Positions 39,172 through 48,232 of a stretch of DNA of 64,000 nt are shown in pieces. The position numbers and the translations under genes are program-made. Within the stretch, counting starts at the first letter, position 1, and each line of letters opens with the position of its first letter. Source of the DNA: Sneathiella chinensis (GTDB lineage: Bacteria; Pseudomonadota; Alphaproteobacteria; Sneathiellales; Sneathiellaceae); the NCBI RefSeq assembly GCF_012720115.1, contig NZ_VNWN01000007.1, forward strand, positions 124,001 to 188,000, in the 5' to 3' direction. The notes under the pieces are model-generated. The model was not told the DNA's origin and made no database searches. It saw nothing but the letters and a program-made list of their open reading frames with translations.

Positions 39172-40029
39172 ATGAGTAAAAAGAAAATAATTGAACAGCT
39201 GACCCGCATTGCTGACAGTCTGGAGCGGCTGACCCCGTCCGCACCGAAAGCCCCGGACCTGTCTTCGGATACGGCCTATGTCTGGGAAGCCGAAAAGAAC
39301 GAGCTTCGCCCCGTCCCCCGTGTTGCCCATGTGGACATGTCCATGCTGCATGGCATTGACCGGGTCAAGGATATCCTGCTCGACAACACCCTGCGCTTTG
39401 CCAAGGGGTTTCCCGCCAACAACGCCCTTCTGTGGGGCGCGCGCGGCATGGGGAAAAGCTCGCTTGTCAAGGCGGCCCATGCCCTTGTGAACCGTGAACT
39501 TGGCGACCGGTTGGTGCTGGTGGAAATCCACCGGGAGGATATCCCCTCCCTGCCGGAGCTACTGCGCACGCTTCAGGCAACGGATCGCCCCTGCGTCCTG
39601 TTTTGCGACGACCTGTCCTTTGACGGCGACGATGATACGTATAAATCCCTGAAAACCGTTCTGGATGGCGGCCTTGAAGGACGCCCCGCCAATGTGATCA
39701 TCTATGCCACGTCAAACCGCCGTCACCTGATGCGGCGCGACATGATCGAGAACGAGCGGGCCACTGCCGTCATGCCATCCGAAGCCATCGAGGAAAAAGT
39801 CTCCCTGTCCGATCGGTTCGGCCTGTGGCTTGGCTTTCACAGTTGTTCACAGGATGAATATCTGGATATGATTCGAGCCTATGTGGCCCATTACAGCATC
39901 CCCATTTCCGACGAGGAGTTGCAACGGGAAGCCATCGAATGGACCCGCACCCGCGGCTCCCGCTCTGGCCGTGTCGCGTGGCAATATGTACAGGATCTGG
40001 CCGGACGGATGGAAACGCCGCTCCGCTAG
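39172..40029 (+). CDS. DUF815 family AAA+ ATPase
   Basis: 285 residues from ATG 39172 (MSKKKIIEQL), the length usual for DUF815; ATG 39121 in the same frame would add 17 residues, and neither start has a strong ribosome-binding site. The ATPase core has Walker A WGARGMGKSS and Walker B VLFCDDLSFDGDD. Later come YATSNRRHLMRRDMIEN and the DRFGLWLGFHSC segment with the arginine typical of this group. The precise role is unknown. The gene is a regular neighbour of yajC-secDF in alphaproteobacteria. Confidence 0.9.
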   Translation: MSKKKIIEQLTRIADSLERLTPSAPKAPDLSSDTAYVWEAEKNELRPVPRVAHVDMSMLHGIDRVKDILLDNTLRFAKGFPANNALLWGARGMGKSSLVKAAHALVNRELGDRLVLVEIHREDIPSLPELLRTLQATDRPCVLFCDDLSFDGDDDTYKSLKTVLDGGLEGRPANVIIYATSNRRHLMRRDMIENERATAVMPSEAIEEKVSLSDRFGLWLGFHSCSQDEYLDMIRAYVAHYSIPISDEELQREAIEWTRTRGSRSGRVAWQYVQDLAGRMETPLR

Positions 40030-40075
40030 GACGCGCTTTCTTTATTTCCGAACGGAACCATCCCTGCCCTTCGCA

Positions 40076-40098
40076 TCCGGCGGCCACACACCGCCGGA
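40076..40098 (+). terminator. GC hairpin after the DUF815 gene
   Basis: TCCGGCGG and CCGCCGGA form a perfect 8-base-pair stem with a 7-base loop 46 bases after the DUF815 stop, but with no T-run. It may be a Rho-assisted 3' end for either converging gene; the assignment as terminator is tentative. Confidence 0.4.
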
Positions 40099-40115
40099 CG
40101 CCAATCCGACCCCAT

Positions 40116-40147
40116 TACCGATCCGCCCCCATACCGATCCGCCCCCA
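40116..40147. repeat. Two exact copies of a 16-base unit next to the catB stop
   Basis: TACCGATCCGCCCCCA occurs at 40116-40131 and immediately again at 40132-40147, with a third, degenerate copy just before (around 40101-40115). It reaches the last bases before the catB stop codon, in the gap between converging genes. Confidence 0.8.
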
Positions 40148-40148
40148 A

Positions 40149-40787
40149 TTACTGGGCGTTGCTGACCGTGCCCTGCCAGTAATCATAAAGGGCGGCGATA
40201 TCCCCGCTGGTCATCAGGGGCATGGCCCGGCCCAGCTGTTCGTCGGTCCAGTCCCACCACGCCATTTCAAGCAGCATGGCAATACTGTCCTCATCAAAGC
40301 GCTTGCGGATCTCTTTCGCAGGGTTCCCCCCGACAATGCTATAGGGGTCCACATTTCGGGTGACCACCGCCCGCGACCCGATGATGGCCCCATGCCCGAC
40401 CTGAACGCCCGGCATGATCACGGCCTCGGCCCCGATCCACACATCATGGCCGATCACCGTATCCCCGGCGGGCTGGTATCCGTCCCGCGCCCCGGAAAAA
40501 TGCTCGACCTCGGACATATAGTGGAAGGGAAAGGTGCTGATCCATTCGGGACGGTGCCCCTGATTACCGGCCATGATAAAGGCGGTGCCGGTCCCGATGG
40601 AACAGAAACTGCCAATCACCAGCCGGTCCACGCCCGGCTCCGGCAACAGATAGCGGGCACAGTCGTCAAAACCGTGGCCATGATAATAACCGGAATAATA
40701 GCTGTGGCGCCCGACCTCGATATTGGGGTTGGTCACCTGCTGGTCCAGCGGGATGCCCTTGAAGGGACTTTCAAAGAAATTTGTCAT
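40149..40787 (-). CDS. catB: CatB-type (xenobiotic) acetyltransferase
   Basis: 212 residues, the length of type B chloramphenicol acetyltransferases, left-handed beta-helix enzymes that use acetyl-CoA. Strong family segments: [52 protein letters not shown] (catalytic His in NQGHR, split here in text), [30 protein letters not shown] and LLEMAWWDW. This resembles plasmid and chromosomal CatB enzymes end to end. Whether it acetylates chloramphenicol cannot be read from sequence. It sits in the housekeeping block with no mobile-element signs, so it looks chromosomal and long resident. Confidence 0.92.
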   Translation of the reverse strand: MTNFFESPFKGIPLDQQVTNPNIEVGRHSYYSGYYHGHGFDDCARYLLPEPGVDRLVIGSFCSIGTGTAFIMAGNQGHRPEWISTFPFHYMSEVEHFSGARDGYQPAGDTVIGHDVWIGAEAVIMPGVQVGHGAIIGSRAVVTRNVDPYSIVGGNPAKEIRKRFDEDSIAMLLEMAWWDWTDEQLGRAMPLMTSGDIAALYDYWQGTVSNAQ

Positions 40788-40921
40788 GATGTTCTGTCAC
40801 TGTCAGTAACGGCGTGGATCGCATGGAAGCCACGCGACGAGACGCCAAAAGAAATCGAAAGGAAGGTAGGAGGCCCCCAAGCGGAGTACCCGGCAGAAAA
40901 CCGATCTTACAGCCCGATCAG

Positions 40922-40957
40922 ATGGAGCACATGGAGCACATGGATCACATGGATCAA
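40922..40957. repeat. Four 9-base tandem copies between catB and the nlpD-like gene
   Basis: ATGGAGCAC twice, then ATGGATCAC and ATGGATCAA, head to tail in the 203-base gap between catB and the nlpD-like gene. The plus-strand reading would encode Met-Glu-His / Met-Asp-His units, but I see no gene containing it. It may be an old simple-sequence expansion. Confidence 0.7.
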
Positions 40958-40990
40958 GCGTCCTGGACGATGGTCCTGCCTTGGGGTCGG

Positions 40991-42292
40991 TTATCGGCGG
41001 GCCAGCATGGTGGCCGGATTGATGGCCTTGCCCTGCTTGCGCACCTCGAAATGAACCTGCGGTGTATCCACGTCACCTGTCGCACCGGCATGGGCGATGA
41101 TATCCCCCTTGCTGACCCGGTCGCCCTTCTGCACCAGAATGCGCGCATTATGGCCATAGGTGGTGACATATCCATCCGCATGGGAAATCAGGATCAGGTT
41201 CCCGAAGGACCGCATTTCATTCCCCACATAGGACACGATGCCGTTTTCGGCGGCCCGAACCGGATCACCGGCCTTGGCAAGGATATTGATGCCGTCATTA
41301 TGGAAGCCGTTGCTCTTCTTCCCGAAACCGGACACCACCTTGCCGGATACCGGCCAGATAAACCGGCTTCCCTCCCGCGAGGGGGGGCGCTTGATGGAAT
41401 AGCGTTCCCGCGGGACCGGCGGCAGGTCCGCCTTCGGGATGGCCGTTCCGCCCATCACCTCCTCCGGGGAGCGGCGGGGCGTTTGGGGTTCCGGCGCGGT
41501 ACGGTTGACAAGCCCCGACCCGGAAACCGGACCCAGACTGGCCACCCGAACGGGCTTATCGGTCTTGGGGGTGGGCGCGGCGGATTGCCCCGTCCCGGCC
41601 CCAATGGCCTGCCGCTGCGGTGCGGTGGTTGCCGCCGACGTGGCAGGCGCAGAGGCCCCCGAAGGCGCGGCCAGCGATGCCGACGTTACGGCCCGGCTGG
41701 TGGCTGCGGAACTCACGCTGCGACTTTCCTGTCGCGGCTGCACATCGGCCACAGGCCAAGCCTTGTCGCCCATGGAGGCAACACGGATTTCCCGGCGCTG
41801 CCGATCGGGAATACGCAGGACCGAGCCAACGCCGATCTGGTAGGGCGGGTTCATCCGGTTGAAATGGGCAATTTCCCCCATCTCGACGTTATAGACCCGT
41901 GAAATGGCATAGAGGGTTTCCCCCGGCTGGACACGATGCCCCTTGAAGGCCGGGATCTTGACCTGCTGTCCCACATAAATCGTATAGGGCGCCCGGGCCC
42001 GGTTCAGGGCCAGAACGGACTGGGTGGGAACACCGTGCCGATCCGCGATCCGGGTATAGGTATCGCCCGGCAGAACGGTCACATGATGATAGGACAGGTT
42101 GTCATAATAAAGGGACGGATTATCTGCCACTGCCACGGTCGCCGCCGGGCGTGTGGAAGCATAGGTCCGGGACTTGTCAATGACTGCGGGTGAGCCGGAA
42201 AGATACCGGTTATATCCGCATCCCCCCAAAACACTGGCAAGCAACAATCCCAGAACCGCCGTGCGGCCATATGTATAAATCCACCCTCTCAT
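40991..42292 (-). CDS. LysM / M23 (LytM) domain lipoprotein, NlpD-like
   Basis: 433 residues. Lipoprotein signal with lipobox LGGC. Two LysM domains lie at ~65-160 (VLPGDTYTRIADRHGVPTQSVL and VQPGETLYAISRVYNVEMGEI). A long Pro/Ala/Ser-rich linker follows, then a C-terminal M23 domain. The metallopeptidase zinc site is incomplete: HNDGIN keeps His/Asp, but the HxH motif reads QVHFEV and the catalytic YAHL-type segment is YGHN. That is the pattern of NlpD/EnvC activators that switch on amidases rather than cut peptidoglycan. The order surE-pcm-nlpD supports this. Confidence 0.9.
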   Translation of the reverse strand: MRGWIYTYGRTAVLGLLLASVLGGCGYNRYLSGSPAVIDKSRTYASTRPAATVAVADNPSLYYDNLSYHHVTVLPGDTYTRIADRHGVPTQSVLALNRARAPYTIYVGQQVKIPAFKGHRVQPGETLYAISRVYNVEMGEIAHFNRMNPPYQIGVGSVLRIPDRQRREIRVASMGDKAWPVADVQPRQESRSVSSAATSRAVTSASLAAPSGASAPATSAATTAPQRQAIGAGTGQSAAPTPKTDKPVRVASLGPVSGSGLVNRTAPEPQTPRRSPEEVMGGTAIPKADLPPVPRERYSIKRPPSREGSRFIWPVSGKVVSGFGKKSNGFHNDGINILAKAGDPVRAAENGIVSYVGNEMRSFGNLILISHADGYVTTYGHNARILVQKGDRVSKGDIIAHAGATGDVDTPQVHFEVRKQGKAINPATMLARR

Positions 42293-42361
42293 GGTTTGAA
42301 TTTAACCATAAAAGGCCGCGAATCGCAAGCCATTTGCAACACCACAAGATGTAGTAACGAC

Positions 42362-43009
42362 TCAACTTTCTATGGCAAGCCCTTGAACCAAAGGCACGAA
42401 TCTGACCGGAATAAGGACTTCTTCGGTCAGGGTCCCCTGCTCGTCACGGGTGAGTTTCACGATCTCCTGATGGGCACTGTCCCGGCCAACGGGTATCACC
42501 ATGATCCCGCCGCAGGCCAACTGGTCGATCAGGGTCTCAGGGATGGTTTCGGCGGCGGCGGTAACAATGATCCGGTCAAAGGGGGCCTGTTCGGTCCATC
42601 CCTTGTATCCGTCCCCCAGCTTTGTGGTAACATTGGTGATCTTCAGCCGCTCGAACAGGCGTACCGCCGTCATATGCAGGGACCGGTACCGTTCGATGGA
42701 ATAGACCCGGCGGCACAACTTGGAGAGAACCGCGGCTTGATAGCCGGACCCGGTACCGATTTCCAGAACCTTGCGCCGCTTGTCCAGTTCCAGCAACTGG
42801 GTCATATAGGCGACGATATAGGGCTGGCTGATGGTCTGGCCGCTGGCGATGGGCAGGGCGATATTCTCATACGCCCTGTCCTTGAATGTATCCGGAACAA
42901 ACTCCTCCCGTGGAACCCGTTCAATGGCCGACAAGACATCCGTATCTGTTATGCCCTGCCGACGAAGTTCCATGATCAGGCGGATTTTCTGCGCCGCATA
43001 CTCGTTCAC
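42362..43009 (-). CDS. pcm: Protein-L-isoaspartate O-methyltransferase
   Basis: 215 residues. It repairs isoaspartyl residues using SAM. Motifs: PREEFVPD, LPIASGQTISQPYIVAYMTQ, the SAM-binding VLEIGTGSGYQAAVL, and FDRIIVTAAAETIPE. It follows surE by 26 bases on the same strand and precedes the nlpD-like gene, the same order as in Escherichia coli (surE-pcm-nlpD). Confidence 0.97.
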   Translation of the reverse strand: MNEYAAQKIRLIMELRRQGITDTDVLSAIERVPREEFVPDTFKDRAYENIALPIASGQTISQPYIVAYMTQLLELDKRRKVLEIGTGSGYQAAVLSKLCRRVYSIERYRSLHMTAVRLFERLKITNVTTKLGDGYKGWTEQAPFDRIIVTAAAETIPETLIDQLACGGIMVIPVGRDSAHQEIVKLTRDEQGTLTEEVLIPVRFVPLVQGLAIES

Positions 43010-43035
43010 TTCTGTACTACCTTCCGGATCACACT

Positions 43036-43791
43036 CTAACCCAGTGCCTTTGCCAGATTGTCCAGAGAGGACTCATTGGTCAGGTTCAGCTTCAGTGGTG
43101 TTACAGACACCATTTTATTTTCAACGGCATGAAGGTCGCTGCCCTCAAACGGCTTGCCCGAGGACGGACGATAGCCAAGCCAGTAATACTCGCGCCCGCG
43201 GGCGTCCACACGGGCATCGATCAGCAGGTTCGACAGGTCTCGCTTGCCCTGACGGGTAACCACAACGCCCTGTACCTCGTCCACCGGAATGGCCGGGAAG
43301 TTGATGTTGACCAGCGTATCCTCGCCCCACCCGGTTTCCAGCAGCTTACGGATAATTCCCGGCGCCATTTTCTCGGCGGTTTCCCAGTGGATTTCCGGGG
43401 AATCGAACATGCACATGCTAAGCGCGATGGACGGGACACCCAGCAGGGTTCCCTCACTGGCGGCGGCGACCGTACCGGAATACAGCACATCCTCGCCAAG
43501 GTTCGCGCCCCGGTTCACACCGGACAGGATCAGGTCCGGCTTGTCATCCGGGAACAGATAGTTCAGCGCCATCATCACACAGTCGGTCGGAGTTCCTTCC
43601 ACTGAATATTCAGTTTCGGAATATTTGTTGACCCTGAGAGGATCATGGAGGGTCAGGGACCGGGAGGCCCCGCTCTGCTCCTTGGCGGGAGCCACAATCA
43701 CAACCTCATCTGACAGCGAATAGGCAATTCGCTTCAGCACTTCCATACCAGGGGCATCAAACCCGTCATCATTACTGAGTAATATGCGCAA
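43036..43791 (-). CDS. surE: 5'/3'-nucleotidase SurE
   Basis: 251 residues. It hydrolyses nucleoside monophosphates and is linked to stationary-phase survival. The N-terminal metal site ILLSNDDGFDAPGM, APAKEQSGASRS, GTPTDCVMMAL and DLILSGVNRGANLGEDVLYSGTV in part are diagnostic. It lies 32 bases after serS and 26 bases before pcm, so probably one transcript. Confidence 0.97.
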   Translation of the reverse strand: MRILLSNDDGFDAPGMEVLKRIAYSLSDEVVIVAPAKEQSGASRSLTLHDPLRVNKYSETEYSVEGTPTDCVMMALNYLFPDDKPDLILSGVNRGANLGEDVLYSGTVAAASEGTLLGVPSIALSMCMFDSPEIHWETAEKMAPGIIRKLLETGWGEDTLVNINFPAIPVDEVQGVVVTRQGKRDLSNLLIDARVDARGREYYWLGYRPSSGKPFEGSDLHAVENKMVSVTPLKLNLTNESSLDNLAKALG

Positions 43792-43823
43792 CGTTACACC
43801 TTTTTCTTTCTTGTTCTACTTGG

Positions 43824-45095
43824 TTACTTGGTAATTTTTTCAAGCCCGCCCATATAGGGGCGCAGCACTTCCGGCACCACAATGGAGCCGTCGGCCTGCT
43901 GATAGTTTTCCATCACGGCAATCAGGGTCCGCCCCACGGCAAGACCGGAACCGTTCAGGGTATGGACGAAACGGGTTCCCTTTTCCCCGTCCGGCCGATA
44001 CCGGGCCTTCATCCGGCGCGCCTGAAAATCCCCGCACACGGAACAGCTTGAAATTTCGCGATACCTGTCCTGCCCCGGCAACCAGACCTCGATGTCATAG
44101 GTTTTCCGTGCCCCGAAGCCCGTATCCCCTGCACACAGGACCATCACCCGGTAAGGCAGGCCCAGACGCTGCAGGATATCCTCGGCGCAGCCGGTCATCC
44201 GCTCATGTTCCTCATTCGAGGTTTCCGGCGTGGTGATGGAGACCATCTCGACCTTGGCGAACTGATGCTGACGCAGCATACCCGCCGTATCCTTCCCGGC
44301 AGAGCCTGCCTCGGACCGGAAACAGAGGGTATGAGCCGTAAAGCGGCGCGGCAGTTCCTCTTCGCTCAGGATGCTGTCCCGCACCAGATTGGTCAGCGGC
44401 ACCTCGGCGGTCGGGATCATGTAGCTGCCCGTATCCACCTTATAAAGGTCTTCCTCAAATTTCGGGAGCTGGCCGGTGCCAAACAGGGCATGGTCCCGCA
44501 CCATCACCGGCGGAGAGACTTCCAGATACCCTTTTTCCTCGGTATGCACATCCATCATGAAGGCGGCAAGGGCCCGTTCCATGCGGGCGATCTGTCCGCT
44601 GGTGACCACAAAACGGCTACCGGACAGCTTGGCCGCTGTCTCGAAATCCATCATGCCAAGAGCTTCGCCCAGTTCATAATGCTCTTTCGGCTCAAAATCG
44701 AAGGAAGGCACATCGCCAAAGCGGCGCACTTCCACATTGTCGTCTTCGTCGGCCCCATCCGGCACATCGTCCTTCAGGACGTTGGGGATACCGGCCAGAA
44801 GATCATCCATGCGGGCGGCCATGTCCCGCTCCGACGCTTCCATTTCCTGAACAGAGGCCTTCAGGTCCGACACTTCGCGGATCAGGGCGTCCGCATCCTC
44901 ACCGGCGGCTTTCGCCTTGCCGATGGCCTTGGCGGCCTCGTTGCGGCGGGCCTGCGCGGTCTGAAGTTCGGTCTGAAGTTTCCGCCGGCTCTCGTCCAGT
45001 TCCACCACAACAGCGGAAAGAGGCTCTGCCCCGCGCCGCAGAAGGGCGGCATCGAAAGCGTCCGGGTTTTCACGAATCCATCTTAAATCAAGCAT
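43824..45095 (-). CDS. serS: Serine-tRNA ligase
   Basis: 423 residues, class II synthetase. An N-terminal coiled-coil arm (~30-110) binds the long variable loop of tRNA-Ser. The catalytic core shows [15 protein letters not shown], motif 2 [35 protein letters not shown] and motif 3 [20 protein letters not shown]. The 243 bases upstream (45096-45338) separate it from tatC. I saw no T-box or attenuator there, only unremarkable sequence. Confidence 0.98.
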   Translation of the reverse strand: MLDLRWIRENPDAFDAALLRRGAEPLSAVVVELDESRRKLQTELQTAQARRNEAAKAIGKAKAAGEDADALIREVSDLKASVQEMEASERDMAARMDDLLAGIPNVLKDDVPDGADEDDNVEVRRFGDVPSFDFEPKEHYELGEALGMMDFETAAKLSGSRFVVTSGQIARMERALAAFMMDVHTEEKGYLEVSPPVMVRDHALFGTGQLPKFEEDLYKVDTGSYMIPTAEVPLTNLVRDSILSEEELPRRFTAHTLCFRSEAGSAGKDTAGMLRQHQFAKVEMVSITTPETSNEEHERMTGCAEDILQRLGLPYRVMVLCAGDTGFGARKTYDIEVWLPGQDRYREISSCSVCGDFQARRMKARYRPDGEKGTRFVHTLNGSGLAVGRTLIAVMENYQQADGSIVVPEVLRPYMGGLEKITK

Positions 45096-45338
45096 GTCTT
45101 GGCCATTTCGAAATCTGGTCTTGGTCGGAAAGGGCGCGCTGTGGTCCGATCAAAGCCCACACCCTGCCCCGCCATTTTTTACAAGGAACACATCTGTCCG
45201 GATGTGGGAACTCCCCTCCTCATCCGAACGGCTCTGGTTTGTATAATTGCCTGCGCCCTGCCCGTCCAGAGCCCAAACCGATTGTTGGGGACAAAATTAT
45301 TCATCCCACCGGGAAATGTTGCTGAATTGCCGCCCGGA

Positions 45339-46208
45339 TCACTCTTCGGCGGCGGCCCGTTCCTCGCGCTTTTTCTCGACCATCCGCACACTGACGATGG
45401 ACAGCGCATACAAAAGGATGATCGGGATCGCCAGCGTGATCTGGGACAGCGGGTCCGGCGGTGTCAGGATCGCCGCAGCAATAAACGCAAACACGATGGA
45501 ATATTTGAACTTTTCCTTCAGGCCCTGGGACGTGACAATCCCCACCCGACCCAGCAGGGTCAGCAGGACCGGCAACTGGAAACACAGACCGAACGCAAAA
45601 ATCAGCTTCATGGACAGGCTGAGATACTCACTGACCCGCGTTTCCGCCTGAATGGGCAGGGCCATCGGCTCGGACGGTGCGGGCAGGAATTCCAGCATCT
45701 TCGGATATTCGGATGTCAGCGCCGTGAAAGCCTTTGAATAAAGACTGGCGCTGTTCCCGGTCTCGAAGCTCAGCAGGAATTTCCACGCCAGCGGCATGAC
45801 AATTTCATAGGCCAGCGCCCCGCCCAGAAAGAACAGCACCGGCGTTACCACCAGAAACGGCAGGAAGGCCTTTTTCTCGTGCTTGTACAGGCCCGGCGCC
45901 ACAAAGGCCCAGATCTGGGTTGCCACAATGGGGAACGAGATAAACAGGGCAACAAAGAAGGCAATCTTGATATTGGTGAAGAAGGCTTCGTGCAGGCCGG
46001 TGAAGATCATCCGGCGCCCTTCCACGTCATCGCCAAGGGCGGCGACCAGTGGGCGGACCAGAAAGGCGAACAGCTCTTCCGAGACCAAATAGCACAGGAT
46101 AAAGGTCACGAGCACAGTCAGAACCGAATAAACAAGGCGGTTCCGAAACTCGATGATATGCTCCATCAACGGAGCCTTGCTATCTTCAATATCGCTGTCT
46201 GAATGCAT
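45339..46208 (-). CDS. tatC: Sec-independent protein translocase TatC
   Basis: 289 residues with six membrane helices. It recognises twin-arginine signal peptides. Diagnostic segments: APLMEHIIEFRNRLVYS, GLHEAFFTNIKIAFFVALFISFP in part, WAFVAPGLYKHEKKAFLPF and FGLCFQLPVLLTLLGRVGIV. Its start lies four bases after the tatB stop. Last gene of tatABC. It would export folded proteins, possibly including the TRRSLFG-type binding protein at 15684. Confidence 0.97.
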   Translation of the reverse strand: MHSDSDIEDSKAPLMEHIIEFRNRLVYSVLTVLVTFILCYLVSEELFAFLVRPLVAALGDDVEGRRMIFTGLHEAFFTNIKIAFFVALFISFPIVATQIWAFVAPGLYKHEKKAFLPFLVVTPVLFFLGGALAYEIVMPLAWKFLLSFETGNSASLYSKAFTALTSEYPKMLEFLPAPSEPMALPIQAETRVSEYLSLSMKLIFAFGLCFQLPVLLTLLGRVGIVTSQGLKEKFKYSIVFAFIAAAILTPPDPLSQITLAIPIILLYALSIVSVRMVEKKREERAAAEE

Positions 46209-46212
46209 GGAC

Positions 46213-46674
46213 CTAGGACGCCTTCGTCCCCTCTACCGCCGGGGCGGGTTTTGCATCCTCCGCCGGGGGCGGACTGATGGAATTGTCGGAAGTGGTGGAT
46301 GTGTCTGTCTTCGCGGAAGTATCGGCAGCGCCGGCAGCCGGTTTGGCGTCGGCAGTGCCCGATTTCCGGGGGTCGCGAATTTCCGGCTTCACATCATCGA
46401 ACATGTTCTCGAAGGTTCCGGTCGGATCAACCGCATCCTCAATCTGTTTCTTGATGTTGAAATCGGTGCCGTTCTGAACGGTCTTTTTCAGGTCATCCAG
46501 TTCCGCATCGCGGGCCAGATCATCAATACCCGACTGGAAATCCCGGGCCAGCGCACGCGCTTTCCTGACATATTTCCCGACAGAGGCAATTGCCCGTGGC
46601 AAGTCCTTCGGACCAATCACCAGAATGGCCACAATGACTACAAACACCATCTCGGACCAGCCGATATCAAACAT
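46213..46674 (-). CDS. tatB: Sec-independent protein translocase TatB
   Basis: 153 residues. It has an N-terminal membrane helix (FDIGWSEMVFVVIVAILVIGPKDLP), then an amphipathic helix (RAIASVGKYVRKARALARDFQSG) and an Ala/Ser/Thr/Asp-rich, probably disordered tail. IGWSEMV distinguishes TatB from TatA. Middle gene of tatABC, with 50 bases to tatA. Confidence 0.95.
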   Translation of the reverse strand: MFDIGWSEMVFVVIVAILVIGPKDLPRAIASVGKYVRKARALARDFQSGIDDLARDAELDDLKKTVQNGTDFNIKKQIEDAVDPTGTFENMFDDVKPEIRDPRKSGTADAKPAAGAADTSAKTDTSTTSDNSISPPPAEDAKPAPAVEGTKAS

Positions 46675-46724
46675 GGCCCACCGTCTTGACTGTCCTAAAC
46701 ATCTGCTACGGGATACGGGACAAA

Positions 46725-46937
46725 TCAGCCTTGTGCGGCCTTGTCCTTTTCTTCCGTGGTTTCTTTGGCATTTTCAGACGCGCTGATTTCCTTTGCGCTG
46801 TCTTCTTCATTCATGCCTTTTTTGAAGTTCTTGATGCCTTTGGCAAGGTCACCTGCCACACGGGGCAGTTTGCCGGCGCCAAAAATGATAAGCACAATGA
46901 CAAGGATCAGAACAATTTGCCAAGGACCTATACTCAT
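46725..46937 (-). CDS. tatA: Sec-independent protein translocase TatA
   Basis: 70 residues: MSIGPWQIVLILVIVLIIFG membrane helix, GAGKLPRVAGDLAKGIKNFKKG amphipathic helix and an acidic tail. TatA oligomers form the variable pore of the Tat system. First gene of tatABC. The 241 bases upstream contain a minus-strand TATAAT (47068-47073) that may be the operon's -10 box, though no matching -35 box is evident. Confidence 0.95.
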   Translation of the reverse strand: MSIGPWQIVLILVIVLIIFGAGKLPRVAGDLAKGIKNFKKGMNEEDSAKEISASENAKETTEEKDKAAQG

Positions 46938-47178
46938 AATTTAACTCCTGGTCTCGATTTCGAGACGACTAATAACAGTTTCCCAAAATCCGCTGCCACG
47001 GTCCAACCTCAGACCCCTGACGCACCGCGAATTTCTCCCTACTCCCTTATATAACGGGATAGGCACGATTATACGACCACTAATTTCAAAAAACGCCATT
47101 GTCGCGGCATTGTCCCTGCCCTGTAACCGGACTGTCACAGCCGCCGGGTTCCAAGGCGAAACCCCTGCCCGCCGTGGC

Positions 47179-48228
47179 TCAATCAAAGGCAAAGACCTGC
47201 CGCTGGTCCAGATGAATGCTGCACACCTCTCCATCCTGTGGTTGCAGGATGCTGGCGGCGCGGGCGGTCACGCGGCGACCGGATGGCAACTCCAGATCGA
47301 TCAGGCAGAACGGCCCAAGATTGCGGCTGCCGACGACGCGCCCTTCCCGGTGGCCTTCCGGATGCCGTTCACCGGCGAAGCGTTGCAGGCGGATGGCTTC
47401 CGGCCGGATCAGCACATTCACCGCGCCTGTCCGCCCGTCTTCGGCGGGTTTGTCCAGAACCCCCAGCTCCGTTTCAAGGGTCGTGTCCGTCAACATGCCC
47501 TCAACCCGGTTGACCTCGCCAAGGAAGGCCGCAACGAATTCGTTTTTCGGCTGGCTGTAAAGTTCGGCAGGCGTGCCCTGCTGTTCCACACGGCCGTTCC
47601 GCATCAGGACAATTTCGTCCGCCATGCGCATGGCCTCTTCCGGGTCATGGGTCACCAGCATGACCGTTGTGCCTGTTTCCTTGAGGAACGCCAGCGTCTC
47701 GTCCCGCACCTTGTTGCGAAGGACCACATCCAGCCCGGAAAACGGCTCATCCATCAGCAGCAAACGTGGGTTCGGTGCCAGCGCCCGGGCCAACGCCACC
47801 CGTTGCTGCTCTCCGCCGGACAGCATATGCGGATATTTCTCGGCCGATCCGGTCAGGCCCACCTGTTCCAGTATCCGGGCGACAACCTCTGCCTTCTCCG
47901 GTCCGCTTTGGCCCAGCAGGCCAAAGGCGATGTTATCGAACACGCTGAGATGCGGGAACAGGGCGTAATCCTGAAAGACCAGTCCGACCTGACGATCCTC
48001 GGCCCCGACGAAGATATCCGGGCCGGCCATTTTCTCGTCCTTGATCCAGACCTCGCCCGCGTCGGGTTGTTCCAGCCCGGCGGCGATGCGTAAAGTTGTC
48101 GACTTCCCGCAGCCCGACGGCCCCAGCAAACAGACAATCCGGCCCGCCCCCACTTCCAGCCGGTCGATCTCGACGCTGAAATTCTTGTTATTGCGATGCC
48201 TGATATGGGACAGAACCAGCTTACTCAT
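47179..48228 (-). CDS. ABC transporter ATP-binding protein, iron(III) FbpC-like
   Basis: 349 residues from ATG 48228 (AAGGG seven bases upstream, overlapping the permease stop). Walker A GPSGCGKST, Q-loop VFQDYALFPHLSV, signature MLSGGEQQRVALARAL, Walker B LLLMDEPFSGLD, and a C-terminal TOBE region (~240-349). The length and domain order are those of FbpC/PotA-type ATPases. It pairs with the two-domain permease just upstream; no binding protein gene is adjacent. Inferred substrate: ferric iron, from the permease type only. Confidence 0.9.
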   Translation of the reverse strand: MSKLVLSHIRHRNNKNFSVEIDRLEVGAGRIVCLLGPSGCGKSTTLRIAAGLEQPDAGEVWIKDEKMAGPDIFVGAEDRQVGLVFQDYALFPHLSVFDNIAFGLLGQSGPEKAEVVARILEQVGLTGSAEKYPHMLSGGEQQRVALARALAPNPRLLLMDEPFSGLDVVLRNKVRDETLAFLKETGTTVMLVTHDPEEAMRMADEIVLMRNGRVEQQGTPAELYSQPKNEFVAAFLGEVNRVEGMLTDTTLETELGVLDKPAEDGRTGAVNVLIRPEAIRLQRFAGERHPEGHREGRVVGSRNLGPFCLIDLELPSGRRVTARAASILQPQDGEVCSIHLDQRQVFAFD

Positions 48229-48232
48229 TAAT

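Noticed and set aside
40814-41902. Plus-strand frame containing the Met/Glu/His repeat
   Set aside because: Most of it is antisense to the nlpD-like gene. Only the repeat itself is noted as DNA structure.
45096-45338. T-box or tRNA gene upstream of serS
   Set aside because: No T-box sequence, antiterminator or cloverleaf with a TTCGA-type loop was found.
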